This document shows, piece by piece, positions 9,450-20,458 of a stretch of 64,000 nt of DNA (positions are counted from its first letter, which is position 1; each line of letters opens with the position of its first letter). Source of the stretch: Polytrichum commune (Eukaryota; Streptophyta; Polytrichopsida; Polytrichales; Polytrichaceae); NCBI GenBank assembly GCA_950295325.1, contig OX485804.1, positions 66,068,033-66,132,032 on the forward strand. Reading direction: 5' to 3'. Both the position numbers and the translations under genes were made by a program. The notes beneath the pieces were generated by a model, which ran no database searches, had not been told where the DNA came from, and saw only the letters and a list, made by a program, of their open reading frames with translations.

Positions 9450-9962
9450 TTAGTAGGGCTTTTCTCCGATGTAGTTTCCAGGTGGATTGTAGCTGCAGAT
9501 GATGTAAGTGGAAGCATCGCCAGTGCAAGTCACCGAAGCGCAGCCGATGCTTGTGGTGGTCGACCACACCACCTGCGTGTAGTGGCCGCACTCTTGGCCA
9601 TCCTTGCACGAATTGGAGCTGTAGTCGTAGTATTGCTTCTCGCTCACCCAATCGTTCACGGCATCTTGAGGCATCCAAGTGGCCCCTCCGGATCCCCAGA
9701 ACAAGTTCTCTCCATACGGACCCCCCGAGTGCACCAGGTTGCCTCCCGAGCATTGGCTGGTCTGCGACTGCGCGTAATTAAGAGCGTAATCTTCCAAGGT
9801 GGTGTTCCAAATCACAGCAACGACGCCCACTGCGCTTCTTGCGCTGTTGTGGGGATCCAGGTAATCCCTTTGATCCGCTGGTGTCGACTGCCCATTGCAG
9901 ACATGATCATCAGCCAGCAGCAAGAGTGCAATCGAGATGACTATGATGATCCGCTGTGCCAT
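9450..9962 (-). CDS. Pathogenesis-related protein 1 (PR-1 / CAP superfamily), copy 2
   Basis: An intronless gene for a 170-residue PR-1-type CAP protein, paralogous to copy 1. The ATG at 9962 is chosen for its context (GAGCC ATG GC) and the signal peptide directly after it (IIIVISIALLLL, cleavage near CNG-Q at about residue 24). The CAP tetrad is present: His38 in PHNSAR, Glu85 in [10 protein letters not shown], Glu124 and His127 in [10 protein letters not shown]. The six mature-domain cysteines are Cys71, 119, 125, 141, 146 and 156. The C-terminus PPGNYIGEKPY after CSYN fits the CAPE consensus. Most differences from copy 1 are in the signal peptide and the loop before the second cysteine, so the mature domain appears conserved and both copies look functional. 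An in-frame ATG at 10022 lies upstream of the signal peptide and is less likely. Confidence 0.93.
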   Translation of the reverse strand: MAQRIIIVISIALLLLADDHVCNGQSTPADQRDYLDPHNSARSAVGVVAVIWNTTLEDYALNYAQSQTSQCSGGNLVHSGGPYGENLFWGSGGATWMPQDAVNDWVSEKQYYDYSSNSCKDGQECGHYTQVVWSTTTSIGCASVTCTGDASTYIICSYNPPGNYIGEKPY

Positions 9963-10022
9963 GGCTCTGGGATTGTACGCCAACTCCTTACTTCTGTAGA
10001 TCAGTGCAAATAAATGCTTCAA

Positions 10023-11568
10023 GGCCGGATTAAACTAAGCCCATCAACAACCATATTCGATCGCAATCACAAACTCCCGGGGTGGCAACTCTCCCCCTTA
10101 GATTAACACTCGTTTCTCAGTAACTGAATTGGTGATTTGTTGTTTCACAAAGTGGAGTAAAAAGAGCTCATTGAAAGGAACCCATTGATGCAATTTGTGT
10201 CTAAATTATACAAGATTTGCATTTTCAAACGTCAGTTTTTAGAACCAACTAGTTATTGTAAAAACAAGGGTTGTAAGAAAATTTATAACATTTCTTAGAA
10301 ACGATAGTCTTAAAAGTGGTGCTTATAATGTGAAAACAACCCACAATAATGCTTCTTAGAGATGGTTTAGCAGCTCCAAACCAAGTTCTAAAGACCTGCG
10401 AGTGCCACAGATAGTTGCCACCCCAGGGCATAAAAATTCCACGGGTTTCTACAATGTTTTACTTGAACCTCATGTGATCAAGCTCTTGCAAGCCGAATCC
10501 TGGAGAATCTCAGCTGAAACGGGTAGACTAACCTATATATGTTATAATGGACCAGTGATTGAATTGTAGATCCGATGCAATACTTGTCGATTAAACTGGG
10601 GTTTAGTTCTTTAGTGAAGAACTCAAAGTAGACATCCAACTCCACTCTTTGACACAGTTCGCGAGCAACAATATGCACAAGCTAGGTAGCATGGATATTA
10701 CACCGAACACAAAATTCTTCACAGCCGCCGGACAGAAATGGGACATAAGTTGTCATCCTTGAACATTACTGTATTCACAAAAACAAAGAATTCATCAGCT
10801 GTCTCCGGTGTTACGCACACCTGATGACTCTGCTGCACATCTGCTGCCTCTCAGCACATGACACACTTCCCAGGCTGCTTCAATTCTATATTTTTATTGT
10901 GGATACAGTTAGGCCGTGTTTGAAATCATCGAGAATGTACATAGCCGGAGCAGGTGGCGATGGATATTGGACAAAGAATTACAGAGTACAGATCAAGTGC
11001 GCCAAGATTTTGTGTACGTAGATCTTGAATTACGGATGCAGAATCCGGATTGCAAGGGAAGGCTTCCACGGAGTCCGGCAACATTGATGAAATCGGCGGT
11101 GGTGGTTCATTTTTTCTCACAATCATGGAACGACTCATGAGCGGCGCTCCTTTTATTCAAATATATTCTTCAAAGAAAAGTTAGCTTTCTTTTTCAGAGG
11201 CATGCATCATGATCAGACATGTTTATTAGATTCATAAGTTACCAATATTTTCCCACATGAACCACAACACTCACCAATTTTCTGAGTCAAGGCGGATGCA
11301 CTGAAAGTGTTCACCCCAATTGACACCAAATCTGTGGACATCTGATGCTCGTGATCTCGGGAGCAAGGTCTTGAGAACAAGATTCAAGACCAGGGACTCA
11401 CAAACTCACGAACTTTTTGAATTCTTTTTAGGTGGAACTTCTCTGCTGAGTCTATTCTTCAGATTAATTGAAATTTGGCCTCTGTCTCGAATCAAGTACC
11501 GGTCACCGTGGCATGATCGACCACCCACGAACAACATAATGATACTGAAGACATACTCAGATTCACTA
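10023..11568. other. Upstream region of PR-1 copy 2 and intergenic DNA
   Basis: No gene is supported; the longest open frames (10.9-11.1 kb, 11.3-11.6 kb) have no domain. A segment starting TAGGCCGTGTTTG near 10910 looks like transposon-end sequence, but its partner was not found. Confidence 0.4.
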
Positions 11569-11958
11569 CACCGAACATGAAATTTAGTGTCATGTGGTAG
11601 TTTGTGTCACTGTGGTAACTTTTCGAATGACACTTCTTATGAATAAGGTGAACGAATATCGTCATGGATGATGGATGAGTTCATCCATTGGCCATAACCC
11701 TACTACCTTCACTTGTCAGCAACTTGTGATGAAATATGGTCATGGATGATTGAAATTTGGATGAAAAAATCACGTGGTAAGTGACAGTCATTGCAACACT
11801 GTAACTCTATAATCCCCCAAAAATAATTTACAAGGAATGATAAATAATGTTGGGTTAACATTTAGTGTTGGTGACAGAACACCATGGTTTACAATTGGCA
11901 TTGAGCAAGAGAATTAGAATTGGTGGCTCAAAATATCATATTTAGTGTACTAAGCATG
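11569..11958. mobile_element. MITE M1 copy i (palindromic TIR family)
   Basis: This segment and the copy at 12534-12832 are reverse complements over their length. Shared internal blocks include GACACTTCTTATGAATAAG, TCATGGATGATTGAAATTTG, GACAGTCATTGCAAC and TTTAGTGTTGGTGACA. It carries about 90 bp of extra sequence near 11655-11740. Its right end is CATATTTAGTG followed by TA; the left end (CACTACACCGAACATG) is more diverged. Confidence 0.75.
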
Positions 11959-11994
11959 ATTCATGCAACATTAGAACTGCATGTAATGTGTTGT

Positions 11995-12300
11995 GGCCCA
12001 TGTTGATCTGCAAATGCAATGTAATAAAATTGATTTTAAAGTCTAGGGAGCCAAAAGGTTTATAAGGGGACTAAAAGTACAATATCAAGATGGTGTTAGA
12101 AAGACTAGTTCACTAGTGTAGCGTATTGTAGTAGGCTCCAAATTTCAAAGAGATAGAGGTTAATATCAACTTTATGGTCCGATTGGAACAAAAGATTCAA
12201 CGCAATATCTCTAATGGAGTTGTTGAGGGGACACTTCAACACAATTTGAGCCTCACTTTCAACTCCGTTTCAAAACTAAAAATGGCATAGTAAACTAACA
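11995..12300 (-). pseudogene. LINE C-terminal zinc-knuckle relic
   Basis: On the minus strand this region reads CHF..., then ESEAQIVLKCPL..SIRDI in a drifting frame. It matches, with gaps, the segment at 60160-60440, which reads CHFCAYNAFENKAHFVLECP. The CxxC...H..xxCP pattern is typical of the extreme C-terminus of many plant LINE reverse-transcriptase proteins. Badly decayed; only the comparison with the second copy makes it recognisable. Confidence 0.45.
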
Positions 12301-12533
12301 TTTAAGTATGTTTGGACGAAACATTTGTCCAAAACTAATAAGGAATGTGCACTTGTGGTGACAAAAATGTTAAACAATAACAAAAGCAACAACATAACAA
12401 TCACAACTTCAAATGTTTGTATTCGTGTAGTTTGGCGACCTAGTGTATATCATTATCGGTGGTTGAAATTGTCCAAATTTTATGCATAAATCCAAATATA
12501 CTTAAATCCTACATATTGGAGTAGTCAACCGCC

Positions 12534-12832
12534 GACTACACTAAATATGATATTTAGTGCCACCAATTCTAATTGTCTCGCTCAATACTAATTGTAAACC
12601 ATGATATAGTGTCACCAACACTAAACGCTAACCCAACATAATTTGCCATTCCTTGTAAAAAATTTGGGGGATACAGGTTGCAATGACTGTCAAGTACCAA
12701 GTGAATTTTCATCCAAATTTCAATCATCCATGACACTATTTGTTCACTTATTCATAAGAAGTGTCATCCAAAAAGTTAGCATAGTGACATTAACTATACC
12801 ATATGACACTAAATATCATATTTAGTGTAGTT
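12534..12832. mobile_element. MITE M1 copy ii (TA-flanked)
   Basis: Starts CACTAAATATGATATTTAGTG and ends, in reverse complement, with CACTAAATATGATATTTAGTG. The ~21-bp terminal repeats are near perfect. The terminal sequence is itself a palindrome (ACTAAATAT-S-ATATTTAGT). TA lies on each side. About 299 bp, non-coding. Inverted relative to copy i. Confidence 0.8.
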
Positions 12833-13571
12833 CCAATGGCGAATTTATGATTCGAAGTGCGATAAACACCAAACGAACAAGCCCTTTGTGGCAAGGAACT
12901 TCATGGCAAAGAAATTATATTGGTTTTTAAATCGCTTCTACCAATGCTTCTAATGAATTCTCAATATATAAGAGAATTCACCAAACAAGCCCAAGGAACA
13001 TGATGCTTGGAAAGAGGCTGGTGTAGGGAAGAATCCAGTGATTTCTGGGTCACCTTTGTGGGTCCCTTGTCATGCACCATTGGTACGTTGGAAATGTTGA
13101 AAATCGGTGATGTAAATGCACACTGTTGTGATGGAATATTCACCAATATCGGCAGCCACTGGCATATTATGTGAGCGATCTTAAGAATGTTTGAAACTGA
13201 TGACAGATGTGAACTGTGGAGCCATTTGACATACTGATGAAGAATGACAACTTCTTCTTTGGATGATCTCGAATCTTGATGTGGAAAGGTGTGTAGGGTT
13301 GAGGCAATCTAGAACTGATAAAATAACAGAGTTTGCATCTGTTTAGGAGTAGTAGTAGATTGGGGATCATATTTCTTCCAAAGACACAGAAATTCTAAGG
13401 AGAATGCAATTTTTTAATTTGTTTTTTTTTTCATGAATATGCAAATTCTTATTAAAATTTGAAGTGATAAAGTTTAGGGGAACATACAGTAAATTTATAG
13501 GTTAACCCATAATTGTTCATCTAAATGTTAATCTTGGCTTCGACAGTTGTCAAACTTTTGTGGAAACACTA

Positions 13572-13638
13572 GTAAAAAACTATGCTTAAAAAACCGCAGC
13601 CGAAATTGGTTGCGGTTCTTTTAGACATATTTTTCTAC
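13572..13638. mobile_element. 67-bp micro-MITE inserted in one palindrome arm
   Basis: The right arm of the palindrome lacks this 67 bp, so it acts as an empty-site control. The insert starts GTAAAAAACTATG and ends CATATTTTTCTAC, imperfect inverted ends, and is flanked by TA. Inside is a small stem, AACCGCA...TGCGGTT. Confidence 0.6.
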
Positions 13639-13640
13639 TA

Positions 13641-13967
13641 CACTAAATAGGATATTTAGTGTTTGTTTATATGTAGTGTTGTTACCACCCTACCTTGCTC
13701 AACACTAATTTTCAATCCCTTGACAATCAGTGTTAGACATAAATGTGTTGCTACCTTCCCTACTGCCACCTCCCTCATTATATCCTTTTTTTTTCATATC
13801 CTTACTAACACAAAATTCAAACATGTAGCTTCGGATCCACATATTACCATAGTTGATATTTAGTGTTTGAGTTTACATTTAATGTTACTTACTTTCATAG
13901 GGTTATTGATATTTAGTGTATGCGTTTGTATTTAGTGTATCAAACACTAAATATCCTATTTAGTGTA
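13641..13967. mobile_element. MITE M1-related element forming the palindrome spacer
   Basis: Begins CACTAAATAGGATATTTAGTG and ends with its reverse complement, plus several internal GATATTTAGTGT motifs. Same terminal design as M1 copies i and ii. No coding capacity. Confidence 0.75.
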
Positions 13968-14585
13968 GTGTTTCACAAGAGTTTTGACAACTGTCGAAGC
14001 CAAGATTAACACTTAAATGAGCAATTATGGGTTAACCTATAAATTTAATGTATGTTCCCCTAAACTTCATCGCTTCAATCTTTTGTAAGAATTTCCATAT
14101 TTATAAAATGAAAAAAAATCAAAAATCAAAAATAGCATTCTCCTTAGAATTTCTTTGTCTTTGCAAGACAAATACTCCCCCATCTACTACTCATCCTAAA
14201 CAGATGCAAACTCTCTTATTTTATCAGTTCTAGATTGCCTCAACCTTACACACCTTTCCACATCAAGATTCAAGATCATCCAAAGAAGAAGTTGTCATTC
14301 TTCGTCGGTATGTCAAATGGCTCCACAGTTCACATCTGTCATCAGTTTCAAACATTCTTAAGTTCACTCACATATGCCAGTGGCAGCCAATAATGGTGAA
14401 TATTCCATCACAACAGTGTTATTTGCATCACCGATTTTCAACATTTCCACTTAATACCGACAGTGCAATGACAAGGGACCCACAAAGGTGATCCAGAAAT
14501 CACTGGATTCTTCCCTACACCAGCCTCTTTCCAAGCATCATGTTCCTTGGGCTTGTTTGGTGGAATAATCTAACTCCATACGCTT

Positions 14586-14690
14586 AGTCGATGTCAGCAT
14601 TACATCGATCAATGTCATCGATGTCATCGATGTCAGCATTACATGTATCTTACATCGATGTCATTGATGTCAACATTACATGTATCTTAG
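14586..14690. repeat. Short tandem array of ATCGATGTCA-type units
   Basis: Repeated blocks of ACATCGATGTCA, GTCATCGATGTCATCG and AACATTACATGTATCTTA. An irregular short tandem repeat at the outer edge of the next inverted repeat. Confidence 0.7.
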
Positions 14691-15380
14691 TGAGCAATTA
14701 AATGAACATAATCAACTATGGATGCCTCGACCTTAGATAGTGGTATTTCTTTGTAATATTATATTCGTTAATTTGAGACTTTTTCTTATCTCAAATTAAT
14801 ATATGGACCACAACAACATGAAGTCGCCTGAAACTATATTGTCAATAATCTCAAATATATTATCAGTCCTAGTACCCCAAAGTCAATGATTGGCCGACAT
14901 AAGCACATTGGGTAGAGCACTTGAAACCAATTTCAACAAAAAATTGGATATTTCATAACAAATTTGAACTTTATTTTATTATTATGTTTGGGAATAAATT
15001 GCAAGGTTGAATAAATATGCATTTATTACACGATGCTTTGTCTATATTTTATTATCCATGCTAATAATAGCCAACATTCTATATGAGTTTTGTTTGGTGA
15101 AGTTGGTTTCAAGTGCTCTACCCAATGTGCTTATGTCGGCCAACCATCGATTTTGGGGTACTAGGACTAATAATATATTTGAGATTGTTGATAATACATA
15201 GTTTCAGGCGACTTCATGTTGTTGTGGTCCATATATTTATCTGAGACAAGAGAAAGTCTCAAATAAATGAATATAATGTTACAAAGAAATACCACTATCT
15301 AAGGTCGAGGCACCCATAGTTGATTATGTCCATTTAATCGTTCACTAGGATACATGTAATGTCGACATCGATGAGGTCTA
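14660..15380. repeat. Inverted repeat with ~280-bp arms
   Basis: The left arm (14660-14937) and right arm (15097-15380) are reverse complements. Shared blocks include GGTCGAGGCA, AAATACCACTATCTAAGG, CAACATGAAGTCGCCTGAAAC and CAAGTGCTCTACCCAATGTG. The spacer is about 160 bp. No coding sequence; probably a foldback-type or long-TIR element. Confidence 0.85.
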
Positions 15381-15757
15381 TATTCATATAATCCCAAACA
15401 ATATAGCATTCTTTTAAAGTGCACACACATGACTAATAATAATCTACTACGGTTACATATGAAACTATAATCATGATAACACAATTCTACCAACTTCTCA
15501 TTTAATTTGGTTTGTTTCTTGTGCGATCCGAGCAAGATTGTCTTTTGCAAAAATTATGTACTTTTAAGGGATGGACACTGATCCACTATGATTTTTCCGT
15601 GGTTTCCATGCTATGAATATGAAATTTACATCTATCCAACATGGACCGTGCTCTGAATCCACCTTCCACCAAAAATTATAGTTTGTATCCCAGCATGTGT
15701 AATGTTGAATCACATTTCATTTCATGTTGTCGTTCGGTAGTATTCCACCTGAATTTG

Positions 15758-17605
15758 TCAAAAATGAAGGCTAGAAGTTGCAAAATTTAGTGGGGACAAA
15801 GCTCTTGCCACCCATACTGGCTTTACATATGTCTCATCTCCAAGACACAAAATAAGCATATAACCTTCATGACAATCCACTGCAATATGAAAAGATGGTG
15901 GGGGACGGTTATTAGCAGGCTTGACATAATGGTCATCCACATCAAAATCCTCACGAACCTCTCCATTTCCCAAAAGGCTAGCCTCAAAAGCTTGTACATC
16001 GACACGAGTTTGTGGCCAAAATCAATGCCTCAAAGTAAGAAGGCCATTTTGGTGAAGGTCTGCCAAGGCGGTACGAACACGTGTCTAATATTATATCCAA
16101 CTCCTGTAACGATGCCAACATGATCCACCAACATTCACTACCCTCAAACTCTCCCAATATTATATGAAGCCTAATATGACTTTTACAATATCCTCCAAAT
16201 TCTTCATGGGTATTGGTTTGTAAGGCTTAGGCTCCCCGTCCGGTAACATCGTCCTTCTATCCACATCAACGCGCCATACATGGAGCCTTGTGGCAGGCTC
16301 CACTCTTGTATCATGCACAACAACTTGTATTGCATGGCGGACACACCATCGTCACAAATGTAAAACCGGAATTGTTGTGCCTCCGTATGCCCAATCAATC
16401 TATAAGCTCCACTTTGAACATATGGTTTTATAAATGCCTTGAAGTCGGGCACCTCCTCGATCATATGGGGGATGACGGGAACGTCCTCCAAATTTATGTA
16501 CGACTTCATTAATAGCGAGATTGTTGAAAAATCCTCCTCTTGCAACTTCATGCTCCACCGCCCAAGAGATACATCAATATCATCGTGCATGTGGCCTACC
16601 AAAAGAAAGGACACAAACACCTCTTTGAAAATGCCTTTTGCAACCAACAACGACCAATATGCAAAAAAAAATTATTTTTATTGTCATTGGTACAATCGTC
16701 CAATTGGACATGCATAGTTGGGGGCTAATTCATGGCAATCACAAGTTCACTAGGCGGCTTTGGTAACAAATGTAAGCATATATCTTTTTCATCCAATACC
16801 ACTTTATATAGAGGTGTTGACCTCATGTTTCAAAATAACAATCTTGAAGAGTAGGATTGCGGTTTCTCCAAGTCACGTAAAGGCCTTGCAAATGATCCTA
16901 TCGTGTGGTTTGAATCCGCTGGATACAAATCAAGAGCATAATGAGCAGACTTGACAACACCATGTCCATGTGCAATCATTCTTACAATGCCAACCCAAAG
17001 GTTTAATATTTATCTATAAATAATCTATATTGTGTACATCTATGTTCCCAAGTACAACCCTACAACCACAAAGTTGCATTTGTATAATGTGATGAAAAAT
17101 TTCCCAAATTCACCTATAACCGATATCAGTAGCTTAAAAAGTCCATCCGTGGCTTTGATTTGATTTACAAAACATGGTGAAGAAGTTTTGACATGGTCCA
17201 TTTTATCATGGATGACCGTTAGGACATCCAAGGGCATGAAGATGGACAAAGCTTTATTTGTGTAGTAATCATTATAATGCGCCTCTTGCATATTCACAAC
17301 TTCTCACATTTGGAACACCATGCAAATTTGTCACCTCGTCCTTTTGTAATGTATTCGCTAAAGTTTGTTTTCTTGATTGCACTCAATTTTGACAACGAAA
17401 TTAGCTCCAAACCAACCTTCTCACCAACTGCATTTATGTCCAACAATATCTCTTTTCATTTTGTACTCGTGGGAAGAACCTTCTCCACAATCTTTGCACC
17501 GGTTATGAGTGTGCGTATTTTGTGTGACATTGCATCAACAACGGAGACAATGATGATCGCCAGAGTGGTAGTTGCTTGGGTTGTTGCTTCCCTAGGTTTA
17601 TGTCG
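15758..17605 (-). pseudogene. DUF7869-type transposase-like gene, decayed
   Basis: Minus-strand fragments occur in the right order for one protein. First, a CxxC motif WCSKCEKL after KGRGDKFA (about 17310-17350). Then DYYTNKALSIFMPLDVLTVI with HDKMDHVKTSSP (17040-17300). Next, MHVQLDDCTNDNKNNFFLHI (about 16640-16700), then FLLVGHMHDDIDVSLGRWS (16204-16650), and finally DDHYVKPANNRPP...VKPVWVARALS (15758-15973). The DNxxxxNKN motif followed by a GHTHxDID-like motif fits the large plant and animal family whose core is called DUF7869, with a probable RNase-H-like fold. A shift at a T-run near 16670, a stop near 17460 and other breaks show it is dead. Family assignment is from memory of motifs. 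Confidence 0.6.
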
Positions 17606-17606
17606 C

Positions 17607-18547
17607 AACCCTTGCTAGCTCCCCTTAATTAACTTGGTCATTTTTCAATTCTACCAAAAGTCACGAGCACTAACCCTTTGCATTCCACCATGCTAATGGT
17701 TAGCTCCCCATACCGCGGACCTTATAGTTCATAAGAAGGGAACCAACTCTCCTACTTTACTTTTGGGACTCACCCCTTAACCGGTAATTAATTCTTAGAT
17801 GTGGGCTTCCATCCATGGAAGTCCAATCTTATGTTGATCATCGCGTTGCCGGAACAACATTATAACAACCTGAATCATACTAAGCAATTATGCCCTCACA
17901 TTGGGCCAATGCCCATGGAGACCATGCCGTTTGGCATTGGGTAGGTCCGGCCACACCACCTCACCCATATAAGCCTCTAAGACTTTTGGCAGAGCCCCAA
18001 CCCCACCGTTAAGAAACCCTTTGTCTCATTTCAAGAATTGGGGCCAAATAGACATTTTCCCTTAGTTGTTTGGACTAGAAGCCCCTAACAGCTTCAGAAT
18101 ACCATAACTTCCTTGTATGATCTTTGATGCTCACATATGACCGCTCCATCGTCATTTAAATTTTACGTAGATGCCGATGGATGCCTCAATTGCCCCATTT
18201 GGACAAGTATTGAGGAAGTTATGTATATTCAAACCTTGGTAGTCCCGGGAGCCACTCCCATACAACTGTTGCCCCACTCAAATTGTCATATCTCCTAGCT
18301 CACACCTCCGATTGAGGTGTTCTTGAGCATTCTAGAATGGCCACTCCACAAGCTACTCATAGCTCATGACCTTACCCTCATGTCTCCTAGTCTCTGTGGG
18401 TGGGAGGCGTTCCCAATGCCCGTGGCCCTCACCCACACTAGAATCACTTGGGCCCTCTCACCAATGGCGCCACAAGTCCCGCCGGGTGTCACTCCGGGAT
18501 CCCCCTTGTGCCCATGGTATTTTGGGCACTCCTTATGAAGAGGTGCA
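17607..18547. repeat. Left arm of a ~0.95-kb inverted repeat
   Basis: Reverse complement of 25322-26296. Shared blocks include GCAACCCTTGC-AGCTCCCCTTAA at the outer end, CGCGTTGCCGGA, GCCCTCACATTGGGCCAATG, TAGCTCACACCTCCGATTGA and GGCCCTCTCACCAATGG. It interrupts the region holding the decayed DUF7869-type gene. No gene is recognised inside either arm. Confidence 0.85.
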
Positions 18548-19903
18548 CAATAGTTGATTTAAACCTACATTTCCATGGTGATGGGACCGACTGCCTTCCT
18601 TGGCATAAGCGACTAGTCTATAAAATTTCACTTTCAAGACACCATGAATGGTGTATTATGTCGTACAACACATGTCTATGCTTTCAAGAGTGATAATCTT
18701 GCAACCCGCCCCTTTCACATTATTGCCCTATGGACATCAAGTTTTTTGGTAGATCTTAGACGGAAATCTCCAAGCCATATTTCTTCGCGGATGGCCTTCA
18801 TTTTATCCTGGGGGAGTAATTAGTAACAACAATGCACACATCAACAATCCTTTGTGGCAACTTCTCTAATGGACTCTTCACTGAGCAACTTTTGACATTT
18901 ACACTTATTTGAAGACAGAGTAGCACGTACCAATGTCTCGTACTTTCGTAGACCTTTGTGTGGCAGGATGTGTGTTTGAAATTCTTTTTGGATTTGCATG
19001 TGTCTTCACTCATGTTCATTCAAGCTAATTTCTTCAATCGTGATATTCCTCAATGGCCACCTATTGAGGGAGAATCTGTGAGTGGGATTCGCTTCGGAAT
19101 GAATAAGTGACTCTAATATGATAACTCCAACATCCTCGGTGCTAAACAGGTTTTCATCAATGCAATCTTGTGGAAGGGTGTTAAGACAAATACCTTCCGT
19201 CATAGCTACTCCGCTGTCATTAACAAGTACCACCTCCAAATTCACCCATGAAGCTCTTGAAAACCCCGTATATTCAACAATGAGGAAGAACGGTATAGAA
19301 GGCGAAGGAACCCCCCCCCCCCCCATATGATCTTCCTATGCACTATCATCATTAGTAGCCTTCCTGACAATGTCTAGCTCATCCTCACATGCAGATAGCC
19401 AAGTGGTCATGTCTTCAATGGAGAAATACCCTCTTCCACTAAATCCCTTCATTGTGCCTCACACATGCACATTGAATCTTATCAAAGATGGACACAAGTT
19501 TAGGGTCCAAAAGAAAAATATTGAAAATGTATCATTTCATGAACCTTAGGGCACTTAGTCCTGATCCATGTCTAGCACAATTACAATGTAGACATGCAAT
19601 CTTGTGGGTCAACCCAAAACTTGTTCCCCCAGATCCAGGTTCACCAAGGGAAAACTAAGTTTAAAGCTATCTATATGACTACTATGTCATTGTGGATTAT
19701 AAGGATTGCATCGTCCGATCAACACAGTGCGGCAATAATGTGGACGATGGGTTGGGATCAACTGACCCAAATCTTGTGACAGGATGAGTTCAGGGTCATC
19801 CTTAGTTCCTCTATACTATGGGAAGGGGTTTGGGTCGACTGACCCAAGCTTGAAGTCCGAGAACACCCAAGCAGTTGTGGAGTTCATCTTCAAGGGCCTC
19901 GAA
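18548..19903 (-). other. Possible upstream part of the DUF7869-type element
   Basis: Two minus-strand open segments (18798-19019 and 19006-19326) overlap and may be further decayed exons of the same element, but I recognise no domain. A C-run of 14 lies at about 19310-19324. The last ~570 bp before the hAT-A element holds nothing recognisable. Confidence 0.3.
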
Positions 19904-20458
19904 CAATGAACGGGGAGTACCGAACTTTAGTTACGAGCTAGCCGAATTTTTTTGAAGATTTCCGAATGAGTTTGCAATGATTCGGACGAGGTACCGACTT
20001 AAAATTAGAAAGATCGGAAATTGACCGGTTGAAATGAGAAAATATTGGCAATATAGCCGGTTGAGGCATCATATTTTAGGATATTTACCGAGCCAATTTT
20101 TAAATTTTAGGCAAGTAGCCGAAGGGATTAGGGATAGGGCGGAAATTTTTACTAGGGTAATACTAGAGTCATAACTCATAAGGTTAAGATTCTAAGAACC
20201 ATGAAGACTAAGTAATTTAGGGAAGGTTCCGTTCACAAGGCCGATTAGGGTTTTGAGCCGCTCTAAGCATCCAAGGACCCTCTGTCACGAGTATAAGGAG
20301 CTGGAGTCCTTTCTGCAGAGTATCTCACTCCTCCATCGGGATTTCTCTCTGTGTTGAGTGCTCTCTCTACTGCTCTTCCGCTTCTGCTAGATTCATCTTG
20401 ATTTGGGTGCGAAGAGGACTTCGGCGATGTGCACAACTTCAGTGTGGCGATCAAACAG

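Larger units (their letters stand above)
12975..14566. repeat. 1.6-kb palindrome with ~600-bp arms
   Basis: The left arm (about 12975-13570) and right arm (about 13968-14566) are reverse complements along their whole length. Matching blocks include CCAAACAAGCCCAAGGAACA, GGCTTCGACAGTTGTCAAA and GGTTAACCCATAATTG. The spacer is a MITE related to M1. Transcription would give a long, well-paired hairpin RNA. The outer ends show no clear TSD. Confidence 0.85.

Noticed and set aside
13569-13640. CACTA element end (CACTAGTAAAAAAC)
   Set aside because: The other palindrome arm shows the insert is only 67 bp with TA flanks, so it is a micro-MITE, not a CACTA terminus.
18317-18693. Overlapping plus-strand open frames in the inverted-repeat arm
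   Set aside because: The matching arm at 25.3-25.6 kb does not keep the frame, so no protein is conserved.
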